52,706 nt of DNA from assembly GCF_000376565.1 (NCBI RefSeq), contig NZ_BARG01000098.1, positions 1 to 52,706 of the forward strand, written 5' to 3'. Of this stretch, positions 41,520 to 49,015 are shown piece by piece. The notes under the pieces are model-generated. The model was not told the origin of the DNA and made no database searches. It saw nothing but the letters and a program-made list of their open reading frames with translations. The translations under genes were made by a program, and so were the position numbers. Numbering within the stretch: the first letter of the stretch is position 1; each line of letters begins with the position of its first letter. Source of the DNA: Streptomyces hokutonensis (GTDB lineage Bacteria; Actinomycetota; Actinomycetes; Streptomycetales; Streptomycetaceae).

Positions 41520-42725
41520 ATGGCAGACCGAACCGTCGTACCTCGGCTCAGCGGTCCATCGGAGCGCCGCGCCCCGCTCCCCTCGCTCACCGGCCTCAGG
41601 TTCTTCGCGGCCATGCTCGTGTTCCTGGTCCACACGTCGCTGCTCTCCGATCCGATCCGGCCGACGGTGCCGATCAGCTTCTTCGCCGACCAGGACATCG
41701 CCGAACCGCTGGCCGACTTCTTCCGGCCGGCCGGCGGGATCGGGGTCTCCTTCTTCTTCGTGCTGAGCGGCTTCGTGCTGACCTGGTCGTCGGTGCCCGG
41801 GGAGCGCGTCACGGCGTTCTGGCGGCGCCGGGCCCTGAAGATCTACCCCAACCACATCGTCACCTGGGCGCTGGTGATGTGGCTGTTCGCCGCCGAGTAC
41901 ACCCCGCTGCACGCCTGGCTGGCGAACCTCTTCCTGGTGCACTCGTTCATCGACCGGCCCGACACCTGGGCGAGCGTCAACGGACCGGCCTGGACGCTCT
42001 GTTCGGAGATGTTCTTCTACGCCCTGTTCCCGCTGTTCATCCTCCTGGTGCGGCGGATCGCCGAGCGGTGGCTGTGGCTGTCGGCGGCCGGCATGGTCGC
42101 CGGGATCGCCGGCGTGACCCTGGTGACGCGGTTCATCCCCGGAGGTTCGACGACGCCCCTGTTCAACCTCACGATGGACCAGCAGTGGTTCAGCTACGCG
42201 TTCCCGCCGCCGCGGCTGTTCGAGTTCGTGCTGGGCATGATCCTGGCCCGGATCGTCGCCGCGGGCCTGTGGCCGCGGATCGGCCTGTTGCCCTCCCTGG
42301 CCGTGTTCGCCGCGGGGTACTGGGCCGCGATCGCCGCCCCCGATCCGTACGACTTCAGCCTGACCACGATCGTCCCGGTCGGCATGATCCTCTGCGCCGC
42401 GGCCTCCGCGGATCTGCGCGGTGCGGGCGGCTGGCTGGGCGGTCGGACGATGGTGTGGCTGGGAAACGTCTCCTTCGGTTTCTATCTCGTCCAGGGTCTG
42501 GTGATCTTCTACGGTCGGCCCGAGGTACTGGGTGGCCGCACCTTCGGCACCGCCGCGGCGATCGGGCTGCTGATCGCGCTGTTCCTGGTCGACCTGCTGG
42601 CCGGCTGGCTGCTGTACAGCCTGGTGGAACAGCCCGTGATGCGTCGCTGGGGCCGCAGCCGGAAGCGTCCCGCGCCGGAGGTGCCGCGGAGCAGGGGGCC
42701 GGTGCCCACCGGCGAGACGGTCTGA
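41520..42725 (+). CDS. Membrane O-acyltransferase (OafA/YrhL family)
   Basis: The 401-residue protein has about ten hydrophobic helices and the family-3 acyltransferase features: SLTGLRFFAAMLVFLVHTS with the catalytic His in helix 1, FFFVLSGFVLTWS and RRALKIYPNHIVTW. Members transfer acyl groups from acyl-CoA to hydroxyls of sugars or macrolides in the membrane. It follows the 3-dehydratase by 42 bp and is closed by a strong hairpin, so it belongs to the sugar operon. It may acylate the deoxysugar or an ansa-chain hydroxyl. The acyl donor and the acceptor cannot be told from the sequence. Confidence 0.9.
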   Translation: MADRTVVPRLSGPSERRAPLPSLTGLRFFAAMLVFLVHTSLLSDPIRPTVPISFFADQDIAEPLADFFRPAGGIGVSFFFVLSGFVLTWSSVPGERVTAFWRRRALKIYPNHIVTWALVMWLFAAEYTPLHAWLANLFLVHSFIDRPDTWASVNGPAWTLCSEMFFYALFPLFILLVRRIAERWLWLSAAGMVAGIAGVTLVTRFIPGGSTTPLFNLTMDQQWFSYAFPPPRLFEFVLGMILARIVAAGLWPRIGLLPSLAVFAAGYWAAIAAPDPYDFSLTTIVPVGMILCAAASADLRGAGGWLGGRTMVWLGNVSFGFYLVQGLVIFYGRPEVLGGRTFGTAAAIGLLIALFLVDLLAGWLLYSLVEQPVMRRWGRSRKRPAPEVPRSRGPVPTGETV

Positions 42726-42727
42726 AC

Positions 42728-42773
42728 CGCTGCCCGGCCGCCGCCCCGCACCTCGGGCGGCGGCCGGGCAGCG
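42728..42773 (+). terminator. Strong hairpin after the acyltransferase gene
   Basis: Nineteen-base arms (42728-42746 and 42755-42773) are exact reverse complements around an 8-base loop. It starts 3 bp after the acyltransferase stop and should terminate the sugar operon. Confidence 0.85.
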
Positions 42774-42828
42774 TATGTGTACGAGCCATTTCTGCACGAC
42801 GGCAAGATCTGAACGGAGAGGTGATGAC

Positions 42829-43926
42829 GTGTCGGACACGATCCGCGTCGGTGTGATCGGGGCGAACGCGGAACGGGGGTGGGCCTCGGCGACACACCTG
42901 CCCGCCCTCGCCGGGCTGCCCGGCCTGGAGTTGAGCGCGGTGGCCAACACCCGGGCCGGGGTCGCCGCGCGCACGGCCGAACAGTGGGGTGCCGCGCACA
43001 GTTTCACGGACCCCTTGGAGCTCATCGAGCACCCGGAAGTGGATCTCGTCGCCGTGTCGGTGCAGCTGCCGGTGCGTGAGGATCTCGTCGCCCAGGTGAT
43101 CTCCGCGGGCAAGCACGTGTACTGCGAGTGGCCGCTGGGGCTGGACGCCGTACGGGCCGGGCGGTACCGCGATCTCGCCGAGAAGGCCGGTGTCCGCAGC
43201 GCCATCGGGCTCCAGGGCCGGCAGCACCCGGCGATCCGGCTGCTGCGCGATCTGATCGCCGAGGGCCGGATCGGTGAGGTGCTCTCCGCGACGCTCTCGT
43301 ACTCGGCTTCCACACCGGGCGGCAATCTGCTCCCGCAGCGCTACGGCTGGCTGGCGGACCGGGACAAGGCGGTCAACACGCTGACCATCGTCGGGGCGCA
43401 CGCCCTCGACATGTTCCGGTGCGCCGTCGGCGACTTCACCGAGCTGTCCGCGACGCTCGCCACCCGCACTCCGCGGATGGTGATCGCCGAGACGGGTGAG
43501 AACATCACCGTGACCTCGCCCGATCACGTCCTGGTGCAGGGTGTCCTGGAGTCCGGCGCGCTCGCGACCGCGCAGATCCTCACCGGTGGCCTGCAGGGCG
43601 CGGGCATGCGGATCGAGGTCTACGGCAGGGAGGGGCGGCTCGTCCTGGAGGCCGAGAACAACTGGATCGCGAGCTCCGAGCTGTACGTGGGTCTGGCGCG
43701 TGCCGAGCACGACGTGGTCCGGATCGCCGTACCGGACATCCACCGGACGGTCCTGCCGGACGAACCGCCGGCCGTCCGCAATGTCGGCCGGGTGTACACG
43801 GAACTCGCCGCGGCGATCCATGACGGCGGCCGTGCCGAGCCGGACTTCGGTACGGCCGTCGAACTGCACCGACTGATCGACGCCGTCAACGAGTCGGCGG
43901 ACAGCGGGCGTCGCACGACGGTGTGA
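42829..43926 (+). CDS. Gfo/Idh/MocA oxidoreductase, Gal80-like (RifL or sugar-reductase candidate)
   Basis: The 365-residue protein has the dinucleotide motif VGVIGANAERGWASATHLPA, where the insert RGW is typical of the Gal80-like branch. It also has YCEWPLGLD in place of the usual EKP, so the catalytic Lys is replaced by Trp or lies elsewhere. The C-terminal domain is complete. In AHBA clusters a Gfo/Idh protein (RifL) oxidises UDP-glucose derivatives toward kanosamine; this gene could fill that role, or act as a C4 ketoreductase for the sugar. The GTG at 42829 has GGAGAGG upstream. The gene is separate from the sugar operon and flanked by terminators. Confidence 0.75.
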   Translation: MSDTIRVGVIGANAERGWASATHLPALAGLPGLELSAVANTRAGVAARTAEQWGAAHSFTDPLELIEHPEVDLVAVSVQLPVREDLVAQVISAGKHVYCEWPLGLDAVRAGRYRDLAEKAGVRSAIGLQGRQHPAIRLLRDLIAEGRIGEVLSATLSYSASTPGGNLLPQRYGWLADRDKAVNTLTIVGAHALDMFRCAVGDFTELSATLATRTPRMVIAETGENITVTSPDHVLVQGVLESGALATAQILTGGLQGAGMRIEVYGREGRLVLEAENNWIASSELYVGLARAEHDVVRIAVPDIHRTVLPDEPPAVRNVGRVYTELAAAIHDGGRAEPDFGTAVELHRLIDAVNESADSGRRTTV

Positions 43927-43948
43927 GCACGAAGGACCCGGACACCGG

Positions 43949-43981
43949 GAAGGGGTGGTCTCCGCCGGAGACCACCCCTTC
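43949..43981. terminator. Hairpin between convergent oxidoreductase and glycosyltransferase genes
   Basis: GAAGGGGTGGTCTCCG (43949-43964) is the exact reverse complement of 43966-43981 with a single central base. It lies 22 bp after the oxidoreductase stop and 6 bp from the glycosyltransferase stop, so it serves both strands. Confidence 0.88.
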
Positions 43982-43987
43982 GCCGAC

Positions 43988-45163
43988 TCAGTTCCCGGCC
44001 CGCTCCTCGATCACGTCCGCCGCCCGCCCTCTGCCCCCGGCCTCCGCCGTGTGCCGGCGCATGGCCGCGACCCGACGGTGGACCTCGTCGTCGGCCGCGA
44101 GGCCGAACACGGCCGCGCGCAGCCGCTCCGCGTCCAGGTCCTCCGGCGGAATCAGCCGGCCCAGGCCGAGTTCGGCGACCCGTTCCGCGTTCGGCGCGAC
44201 GTCGAGCCACTGGGGCACCACCACGAGCGGAACGCCGGCGAGAAGCGCCTCCATGACGCTTCCCGTGCCGCCGTGCGTGACGAACACCGAGGCGCGCTCC
44301 AGGACTTGGAGGTGCGGCACCCACCGGTGGACCTCCACGTTGTCCGGCAGCGGGCCCAGCTCGTCGATGTCCACCTTGTCGCCGACGGAGATCACGGCGT
44401 GCCAGGGAAGCCCGGCGAACGCGTCGACGCCGGCCCGGAAGAACGCGAGGTTGTCGTTGTGCAGCGTGCCCAGCGACACGAGCGCCAGCGGCCGTCCGTC
44501 GTCCGGGGCCCGCCATCCGCCGAGGAACTCCCGTTCGCCCAGGCAGGGTCCGACGAAGGCGAAGCGGTCGTCGAAGGTCTCGCCGTGGTACTGGAAGTCC
44601 CGGGTGAGGTAGACGAGGTTGCGCTCCTCGGGCCCGCGCCGGGTCCACAGGTAGTCGTCGAGCGGACCGTCGAGACCGTGCTCGGCGAGCAGCGCCGCGG
44701 TCTCGTCCACCGGGTCCACCAGGGTGAAGCCCTCGGCCGCTTCGAGCATTTTCCCGATGAAGGAGAAGTGCTCGTTGAAGGCGAAGCTGGGGGTCGACTG
44801 CACGGCCGGCCGGCCCCATTTCCTGGCCAGGACACGGCCTGCCTGGAAGGCCGCCTCGTCGTAGACCACGACGTCGGGCCGGCGCTCGCCGTAGTGGGCC
44901 TCGATCGCGTCGAGCATGACGATGTTCTCCCGCAGGAACACCGCGGGCGCGCCCCCCGCCTCGGGCTTGCCGAGCAGCTCCAACGGGTTCACGGAGTCGT
45001 AGGTGAGCACGTCCGCACCGGTCGCCCGCACGCTGTCGGCGAACTCCTCGACCGTGACGTAGGTGACGCCGTGGCCGCGCGAGGTCAGCTCCTCGACGAC
45101 GGCGAGGGTCGGGAACACATGGCCGCGGGCCGGGATGTTGACGAACAGGATGCTGTTTCCCAT
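43988..45163 (-). CDS. Macrolide-type glycosyltransferase (GT1 family)
   Basis: The 391-residue protein is a GT-B glycosyltransferase of the MGT/OleD family. The N-terminal ILFVNIPARGHVFPTLAVVE has the catalytic His in GHV. The C-terminal donor site is VPHLQVLERASVFVTHGGTG, then GVPLVVVPQWLDVAPNAERV. It would attach the trideoxysugar to a hydroxyl of the ansamycin. No helper (DesVIII-type, P450-like) is required for this branch, and none is present. It follows the ferredoxin gene by 10 bp in the P450-ferredoxin-glycosyltransferase operon. A self-resistance glycosyltransferase using UDP-glucose is the main alternative. Confidence 0.93.
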   Translation of the reverse strand: MGNSILFVNIPARGHVFPTLAVVEELTSRGHGVTYVTVEEFADSVRATGADVLTYDSVNPLELLGKPEAGGAPAVFLRENIVMLDAIEAHYGERRPDVVVYDEAAFQAGRVLARKWGRPAVQSTPSFAFNEHFSFIGKMLEAAEGFTLVDPVDETAALLAEHGLDGPLDDYLWTRRGPEERNLVYLTRDFQYHGETFDDRFAFVGPCLGEREFLGGWRAPDDGRPLALVSLGTLHNDNLAFFRAGVDAFAGLPWHAVISVGDKVDIDELGPLPDNVEVHRWVPHLQVLERASVFVTHGGTGSVMEALLAGVPLVVVPQWLDVAPNAERVAELGLGRLIPPEDLDAERLRAAVFGLAADDEVHRRVAAMRRHTAEAGGRGRAADVIEERAGN

Positions 45164-45173
45164 GTCTCGCTCT

Positions 45174-45428
45174 CTATTGCTCGGGGGCGAGCACCGTGCC
45201 GCTCGCGAGATCCGTCACGGTCAGTGCCTCCCACGGACAGGACTCGGCCGCGTCGAGGACGGCCTCGTCGGGCGCGATCTCCGTCTCGACGGGCCGGGAC
45301 TTGCCGTTCTCCACGCGGAAGCGGCCGTGCGCCGTGCCGGCACAGATGGCGGAACCGTTGCAGCGGCTCCGGTCGACGGTGACCGCCCATCGGGCGCCGG
45401 CAGTGGCGGCCGCACCCGGCTCGGTCAC
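45174..45428 (-). CDS. [3Fe-4S] ferredoxin for the P450
   Basis: The 84-residue protein has Cys23, Cys29 and Cys64 in the pattern CNGSAIC...CP, typical of the small ferredoxins encoded next to Streptomyces P450 genes. The middle Cys of four-iron forms is absent, so a [3Fe-4S] cluster is expected. It passes electrons from a host reductase to the P450. The GTG start at 45428 overlaps the P450 stop by 4 bp. It could also feed the 3-dehydratase, which needs an electron donor (inference). Confidence 0.93.
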   Translation of the reverse strand: MTEPGAAATAGARWAVTVDRSRCNGSAICAGTAHGRFRVENGKSRPVETEIAPDEAVLDAAESCPWEALTVTDLASGTVLAPEQ

Positions 45429-46627
45429 CAGGTGACCAGCAGTGCGCTCGGACCGCGGACGATCTTGTCCCGGCGCCAGGGCACGTCCGCCGGAGCCTCG
45501 GCCAGCCGCAGGTTCGGCAGCCGGCGGGCCAGCGTGCCGAGGGCCAGCTGGAGTTCGACGCGCGCGAGCGGGGCGCCCAGGCAGTGGTGGACGCCGTGGC
45601 CGAAGGCCATGTGCGGGTTCTTCTCGCGGTCCAGGTCGAGTTCGTCGGGACGCTCGAAGACGGATGCGTCGCGGTTGCCGAGCAGCGGCATGACGACCAC
45701 CGCCTCGCCCTTGCGGATCAGCCGGCCGCCGACCTCCACGTCCTCCAGCGCGACGCGCGCGTTGTCGGCGCCCACCGACAACGGGGTGTGCCGCAGCAGC
45801 TCCTCGACGGCCCCCGGAACCAGCTCGGGATCGTCCACGAGCCGCTGCCAGTAGCCCTCACGGGTCAGCAACTGGTAGACGTGGCTGCCGATCTGGTTCG
45901 CGGTCGTTTCGTGGCCGGCCGCCAGCAGCGTCACGGCGAGCACGATCAGCTCCTGCTCGCTGAGCTTGTCCCCGTCGTCGCGGGCCTGGATCAGCCCGGA
46001 CAGCAGGTCGTCGGTCGGCTTCTCGCGGCGCTGGACGATGAGACCTCCCATGTACCCCAGCAGCTGGTTGAGAGCCTCCTCGATCTGCTCGGGGGTCGTC
46101 TCGTTGCCGGTGGCGAGGGCGAGGCCGGTCCACGTACGGAAGTTGTCGCGGTCCTCCTTCGGGACGCCGAGCAGCTCGGAGATCACGCGCACCGGAAGCG
46201 GCCAGGCGACGGTCTTTGCGAGGTCGGCCGGCTGCCCGGCGTCCAGCAGGTCGTCGACGAGTTCGTCGACCATGATCTGCACACGGGGGCGGAGTTCCTC
46301 GATGCGCCGGACCGTGAACGCCTTGGAGACCAGTTTGCGCAGCCGGCTGTGGTCCGGCGGGTCCATGCTGAGGATGTTCTCCGACTCGATCGGGGGCCTC
46401 ATCCGCGGCACGTCCTGCCCGACGGTGGCGGCGCGGCTGAACCGGCTGTCCGCGAGGACCACTTTGATGTCGTCGTAACGCGTGACCAGCCAGGCCTCGC
46501 CGCCGTACGGCATGGTGACGCGGGACACCGGGTCCTCGCGTCGCAGCTCCGCGTAGCGGGGGTGGAGGTCGAGCCCCTCCGAGGGCCCGAACGGATAGCT
46601 GGGCGCGGGGTGCTCTGCGGTCGTCAT
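45425..46627 (-). CDS. Cytochrome P450
   Basis: The 400-residue P450 has the I-helix oxygen motif AGHETT (237-242), the ExxR pair E276-R279 and the heme loop FGHGVHHCLG with axial Cys349. It is of the bacterial CYP105/107-like size. It probably oxidises the ansamycin scaffold. The ATG at 46627 was chosen over an upstream GTG because the protein then begins as in relatives (MTTAEHPAP). It is first in the operon P450-ferredoxin-glycosyltransferase. Element D lies about 85-100 bp upstream. The position of hydroxylation is unknown. Confidence 0.95.
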   Translation of the reverse strand: MTTAEHPAPSYPFGPSEGLDLHPRYAELRREDPVSRVTMPYGGEAWLVTRYDDIKVVLADSRFSRAATVGQDVPRMRPPIESENILSMDPPDHSRLRKLVSKAFTVRRIEELRPRVQIMVDELVDDLLDAGQPADLAKTVAWPLPVRVISELLGVPKEDRDNFRTWTGLALATGNETTPEQIEEALNQLLGYMGGLIVQRREKPTDDLLSGLIQARDDGDKLSEQELIVLAVTLLAAGHETTANQIGSHVYQLLTREGYWQRLVDDPELVPGAVEELLRHTPLSVGADNARVALEDVEVGGRLIRKGEAVVVMPLLGNRDASVFERPDELDLDREKNPHMAFGHGVHHCLGAPLARVELQLALGTLARRLPNLRLAEAPADVPWRRDKIVRGPSALLVTW

Positions 46628-46710
46628 ACCGACGGGGTCCCTTCGGATACGTACACACGTCAATTCGGAAGAACGGCTGAAACGCTACTGACCGGAAGGG
46701 AATTCGCCAT

Positions 46711-46726
46711 CCCCTATGGCACCCCT
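46711..46726 (+). promoter_or_regulatory. CCCCTAT repeat element D (upstream of the P450 operon)
   Basis: CCCCTAT (46711-46717) is followed by CCCCTGA (46722-46728), an exact 11-bp step. It lies 84-100 bp upstream of the minus-strand P450 gene but in the opposite orientation to that gene. The 317-bp gap 46628-46944 otherwise holds only the exporter terminator; I see no gene there. Confidence 0.55.
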
Positions 46727-46825
46727 GAAAAGTGCCTGGACCTCCGCGAAAGCCTGCTGGAATCACGGTGGTCGGGCGAATTCCGAATAAGCTCCCGAGA
46801 AACTCGGTGTCGTGAAACGAGTGAT

Positions 46826-46862
46826 GCGCCCGGCGGCGTACGGAATGTACGCCGCCGGGCGC
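46826..46862 (-). terminator. Hairpin after the DHA2 exporter gene
   Basis: GCGCCCGGCGGCGTAC (46826-46841) and its exact reverse complement (46847-46862) flank a 5-base loop. It lies 83 bp downstream of the exporter stop on the minus strand and separates it from the P450 promoter. Confidence 0.85.
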
Positions 46863-46944
46863 TTCGCCGGCGTCGGACGGGGGGGGTGGACGACGCCGGA
46901 GCCGCGGGCGGCCGGCCGGGAATCGCTCGTGTCGGGCCGGCCGC

Positions 46945-48453
46945 TCAGTTCTGGTTCGGGGAGGTGACGGCGATGTCGTCGACGTCCTGTCCGGGTGCGT
47001 CGACCGGAGCGGCGCCGGCGGAGTCCCCGGCACCCGCCGTCTTCGGGGAGCGCAGGACGACGGCGGCGAGGAGGACGCCGAGCACCTCGAGTCCGGCGGC
47101 CACGAGGAAGGACACGTGGTAGCCGCCCGTCGTGGCCTCGGCGGGGCTCTTGCCCTGGCCGAGCAGGGTGTCGGAGCGGGAGCCGGCCAGCGCGGCGAGG
47201 ACCGCGACGCCGAGGGCGCCGCCGACCTGCTGCGTGGTGTTGACGAGCCCCGAGGCCAGACCCGAGTCGGCCGGGGTCGCGCCCGACATGGCGAGCCCGA
47301 TGACGGCAGGAAGCGCGAGGCCTGCGCCGACGCCCAGCAGAAGCACCGACGGCAGGATGTCCGTGGCGTAGGACGCGTCCACGGGCAGCCGGCCCAGGAG
47401 GGCGAGCGCGAGGGCCGTGACGGCCATGCCGACGAGCAGCACGGCGCGCGGACCGAACCGGGTGATCAGCTTCGCGGAGTAGCCGAGCGAGATCACGGCG
47501 ATCACGATGGGGCCCGGCAGATAGGCCATGCCGGTCTTGGCCGAGCTGTATCCGGCCACCGACTGCAGGTAGAGGGCGAGCAGGAACTGGAAGCCGAACA
47601 GGCCCGCCACGAACAGGAACATGACCCCGTTGGACCCCGACAGATAACGCGAACGGAAGATCCGCAGCGGCAGCAACGGGGTACCCGCCTTGGCCTGGCG
47701 CAGCACGAATCCGGCGAGCAGCGCGAGCGCGACGGCGCCGAAGCCGAGCGTCTTGGCGGAGCCGAAGCCGTCGCTCTCGATCTTGTTGATGGCGTAGACG
47801 AACAGCATCAGGCCCGAGGTCACCAGGAACGCCCCCACCAGGTCGGCGCCGGCGCCGAAGCCGAGCCCCTGGTCGGGCTCGAAGAGGCGGACGGCGGCGA
47901 AGATGATGACGACGCCGATCGGCACGTTGATGAAGAAGATGGAGTTCCAGCCGGCCGCCTCGGTGAGCACACCGCCGGCGATGACGCCGATGGAGCCGCC
48001 GGCGGCGGCGACGAAGCTGAAGATGCCGATCGACTTGGCCTGCTCGCGCGGTTCCAGGAACATCGTCACGATCATGCCGAGGGTCACGGCGCTGGCCATG
48101 GCGCCGCCGACGCCCTGGACGAACCGGCCGAAGATCAGCAGCTCCTGGCTGTTGGACAGTCCGCACAGCAGCGAGGCCGCCGTGAACAGGGTGATGCCGC
48201 CGAGGAACATCTGCTTGCGGCCGATCAGGTCGCCGAGCCGGCCCGACAGCAGCAGGAGTCCGCCGAACGCGATCATGTAGGCATTGACGAGCCAGGCGAG
48301 GTTCGACTGGGTGAAGTCCAGTTCCCTGCCGATGGTGGGCAGTGCCACGGTGACGACGCTGCCGTCCAGGACGATCATCAGTGTCCCCGCGCAGAGCGTG
48401 TACAGCGCCAGCCAGCGTTTCCGCTCGGTCCGGGCGGCCGTGTCGGCAGCCAT
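46945..48453 (-). CDS. DHA2 family MFS exporter (self-resistance candidate)
   Basis: The 502-residue membrane protein matches 14-TM drug/H+ antiporters of the EmrB/QacA type: MIVLDGSVVTVALPTIGREL in helix 1, LSGRLGDLIGRKQMFLGG after helix 2 and GVIAGGVLTEAAGWNSIFFI in helix 5. It probably exports the cluster product. It starts 84 bp from the divergent HxlR gene and has AAGG before its ATG. The regulator next to it likely controls export in response to the product. The C-terminal tail is acidic and cytoplasmic. Confidence 0.94.
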   Translation of the reverse strand: MAADTAARTERKRWLALYTLCAGTLMIVLDGSVVTVALPTIGRELDFTQSNLAWLVNAYMIAFGGLLLLSGRLGDLIGRKQMFLGGITLFTAASLLCGLSNSQELLIFGRFVQGVGGAMASAVTLGMIVTMFLEPREQAKSIGIFSFVAAAGGSIGVIAGGVLTEAAGWNSIFFINVPIGVVIIFAAVRLFEPDQGLGFGAGADLVGAFLVTSGLMLFVYAINKIESDGFGSAKTLGFGAVALALLAGFVLRQAKAGTPLLPLRIFRSRYLSGSNGVMFLFVAGLFGFQFLLALYLQSVAGYSSAKTGMAYLPGPIVIAVISLGYSAKLITRFGPRAVLLVGMAVTALALALLGRLPVDASYATDILPSVLLLGVGAGLALPAVIGLAMSGATPADSGLASGLVNTTQQVGGALGVAVLAALAGSRSDTLLGQGKSPAEATTGGYHVSFLVAAGLEVLGVLLAAVVLRSPKTAGAGDSAGAAPVDAPGQDVDDIAVTSPNQN

Positions 48454-48537
48454 GGGTAACCTTCTTTCTCAAAGGGAACGACTTGTTACCGAACTCATAG
48501 TGTGTGACCCTGAACTCCCGCGGAAGGAGGCACTTTT

Positions 48538-48981
48538 ATGTCCCAGAGGAACAGCGCTGTGACCGTGAAGGTCCGGGCCGTCGAGGCTCCCGCAGAGGTT
48601 CCGGACGCCGGCTCCGACGATCACGAGCGGACGGCGTGCACGGTGCTCCAGGTACTGGAGCGGGTCAGCGGCAAGTGGGCCATCGGCATCCTGCTGGAGT
48701 GCGCGCACGGCCCTCGCCGGTTCACCGAACTGGAGCGCGCGGTCAGGGGCATCAGCCGCCGCATGCTGACGCTCACCCTGCGCAATCTGGAGCGGGACGG
48801 CCTGCTGACCAGGACGGTCTATCCGACGGTGCCGCCCAAGGTGGAGTACACCGCGACGCCGATGGCCCTGGAGCTGTACGAGTCCCTGGTGACCCTCGCC
48901 AAGTGGGCCGAGCGCCACCGGTCCTCCATCGCCGACGCGCGGGTCGAGTACGACCGGAGCGCGGTCGACCCGGTCGCCTGA
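48538..48981 (+). CDS. HxlR family transcriptional regulator
   Basis: The 147-residue protein has the HxlR winged helix: CTVLQVLERVSGKWAIGILL, GPRRFTELERAVRGISRRML, LRNLERDGLLTRTVYPTVPP and VEYTATPMALEL. AAGGAGG lies eight bases before the ATG. It is divergent from the DHA2 exporter, which it probably represses until the product is present. In the gap, GGTAAC (48455-48460) and GTTACC (48485-48490) form an inverted pair that could be part of its operator, though the first arm touches the exporter start. Confidence 0.92.
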   Translation: MSQRNSAVTVKVRAVEAPAEVPDAGSDDHERTACTVLQVLERVSGKWAIGILLECAHGPRRFTELERAVRGISRRMLTLTLRNLERDGLLTRTVYPTVPPKVEYTATPMALELYESLVTLAKWAERHRSSIADARVEYDRSAVDPVA

Positions 48982-49015
48982 GCGGCCACGCCGACCCCGG
49001 CGTCCGCCCTCCCGG

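Noticed and set aside
39780..43325. A 1181-codon open frame on the minus strand across the sugar genes
   Set aside because: It is an antisense shadow produced by high GC. Its translation is low-complexity Arg/Ala/Gly/Pro-rich, while the plus-strand genes have clear catalytic motifs and ribosome sites.
48455..48490. GGTAAC...GTTACC as the HxlR operator
   Set aside because: Only 6-bp arms 24 bp apart, and one arm touches the exporter start codon. I mention it under the HxlR gene but do not list it as a site.
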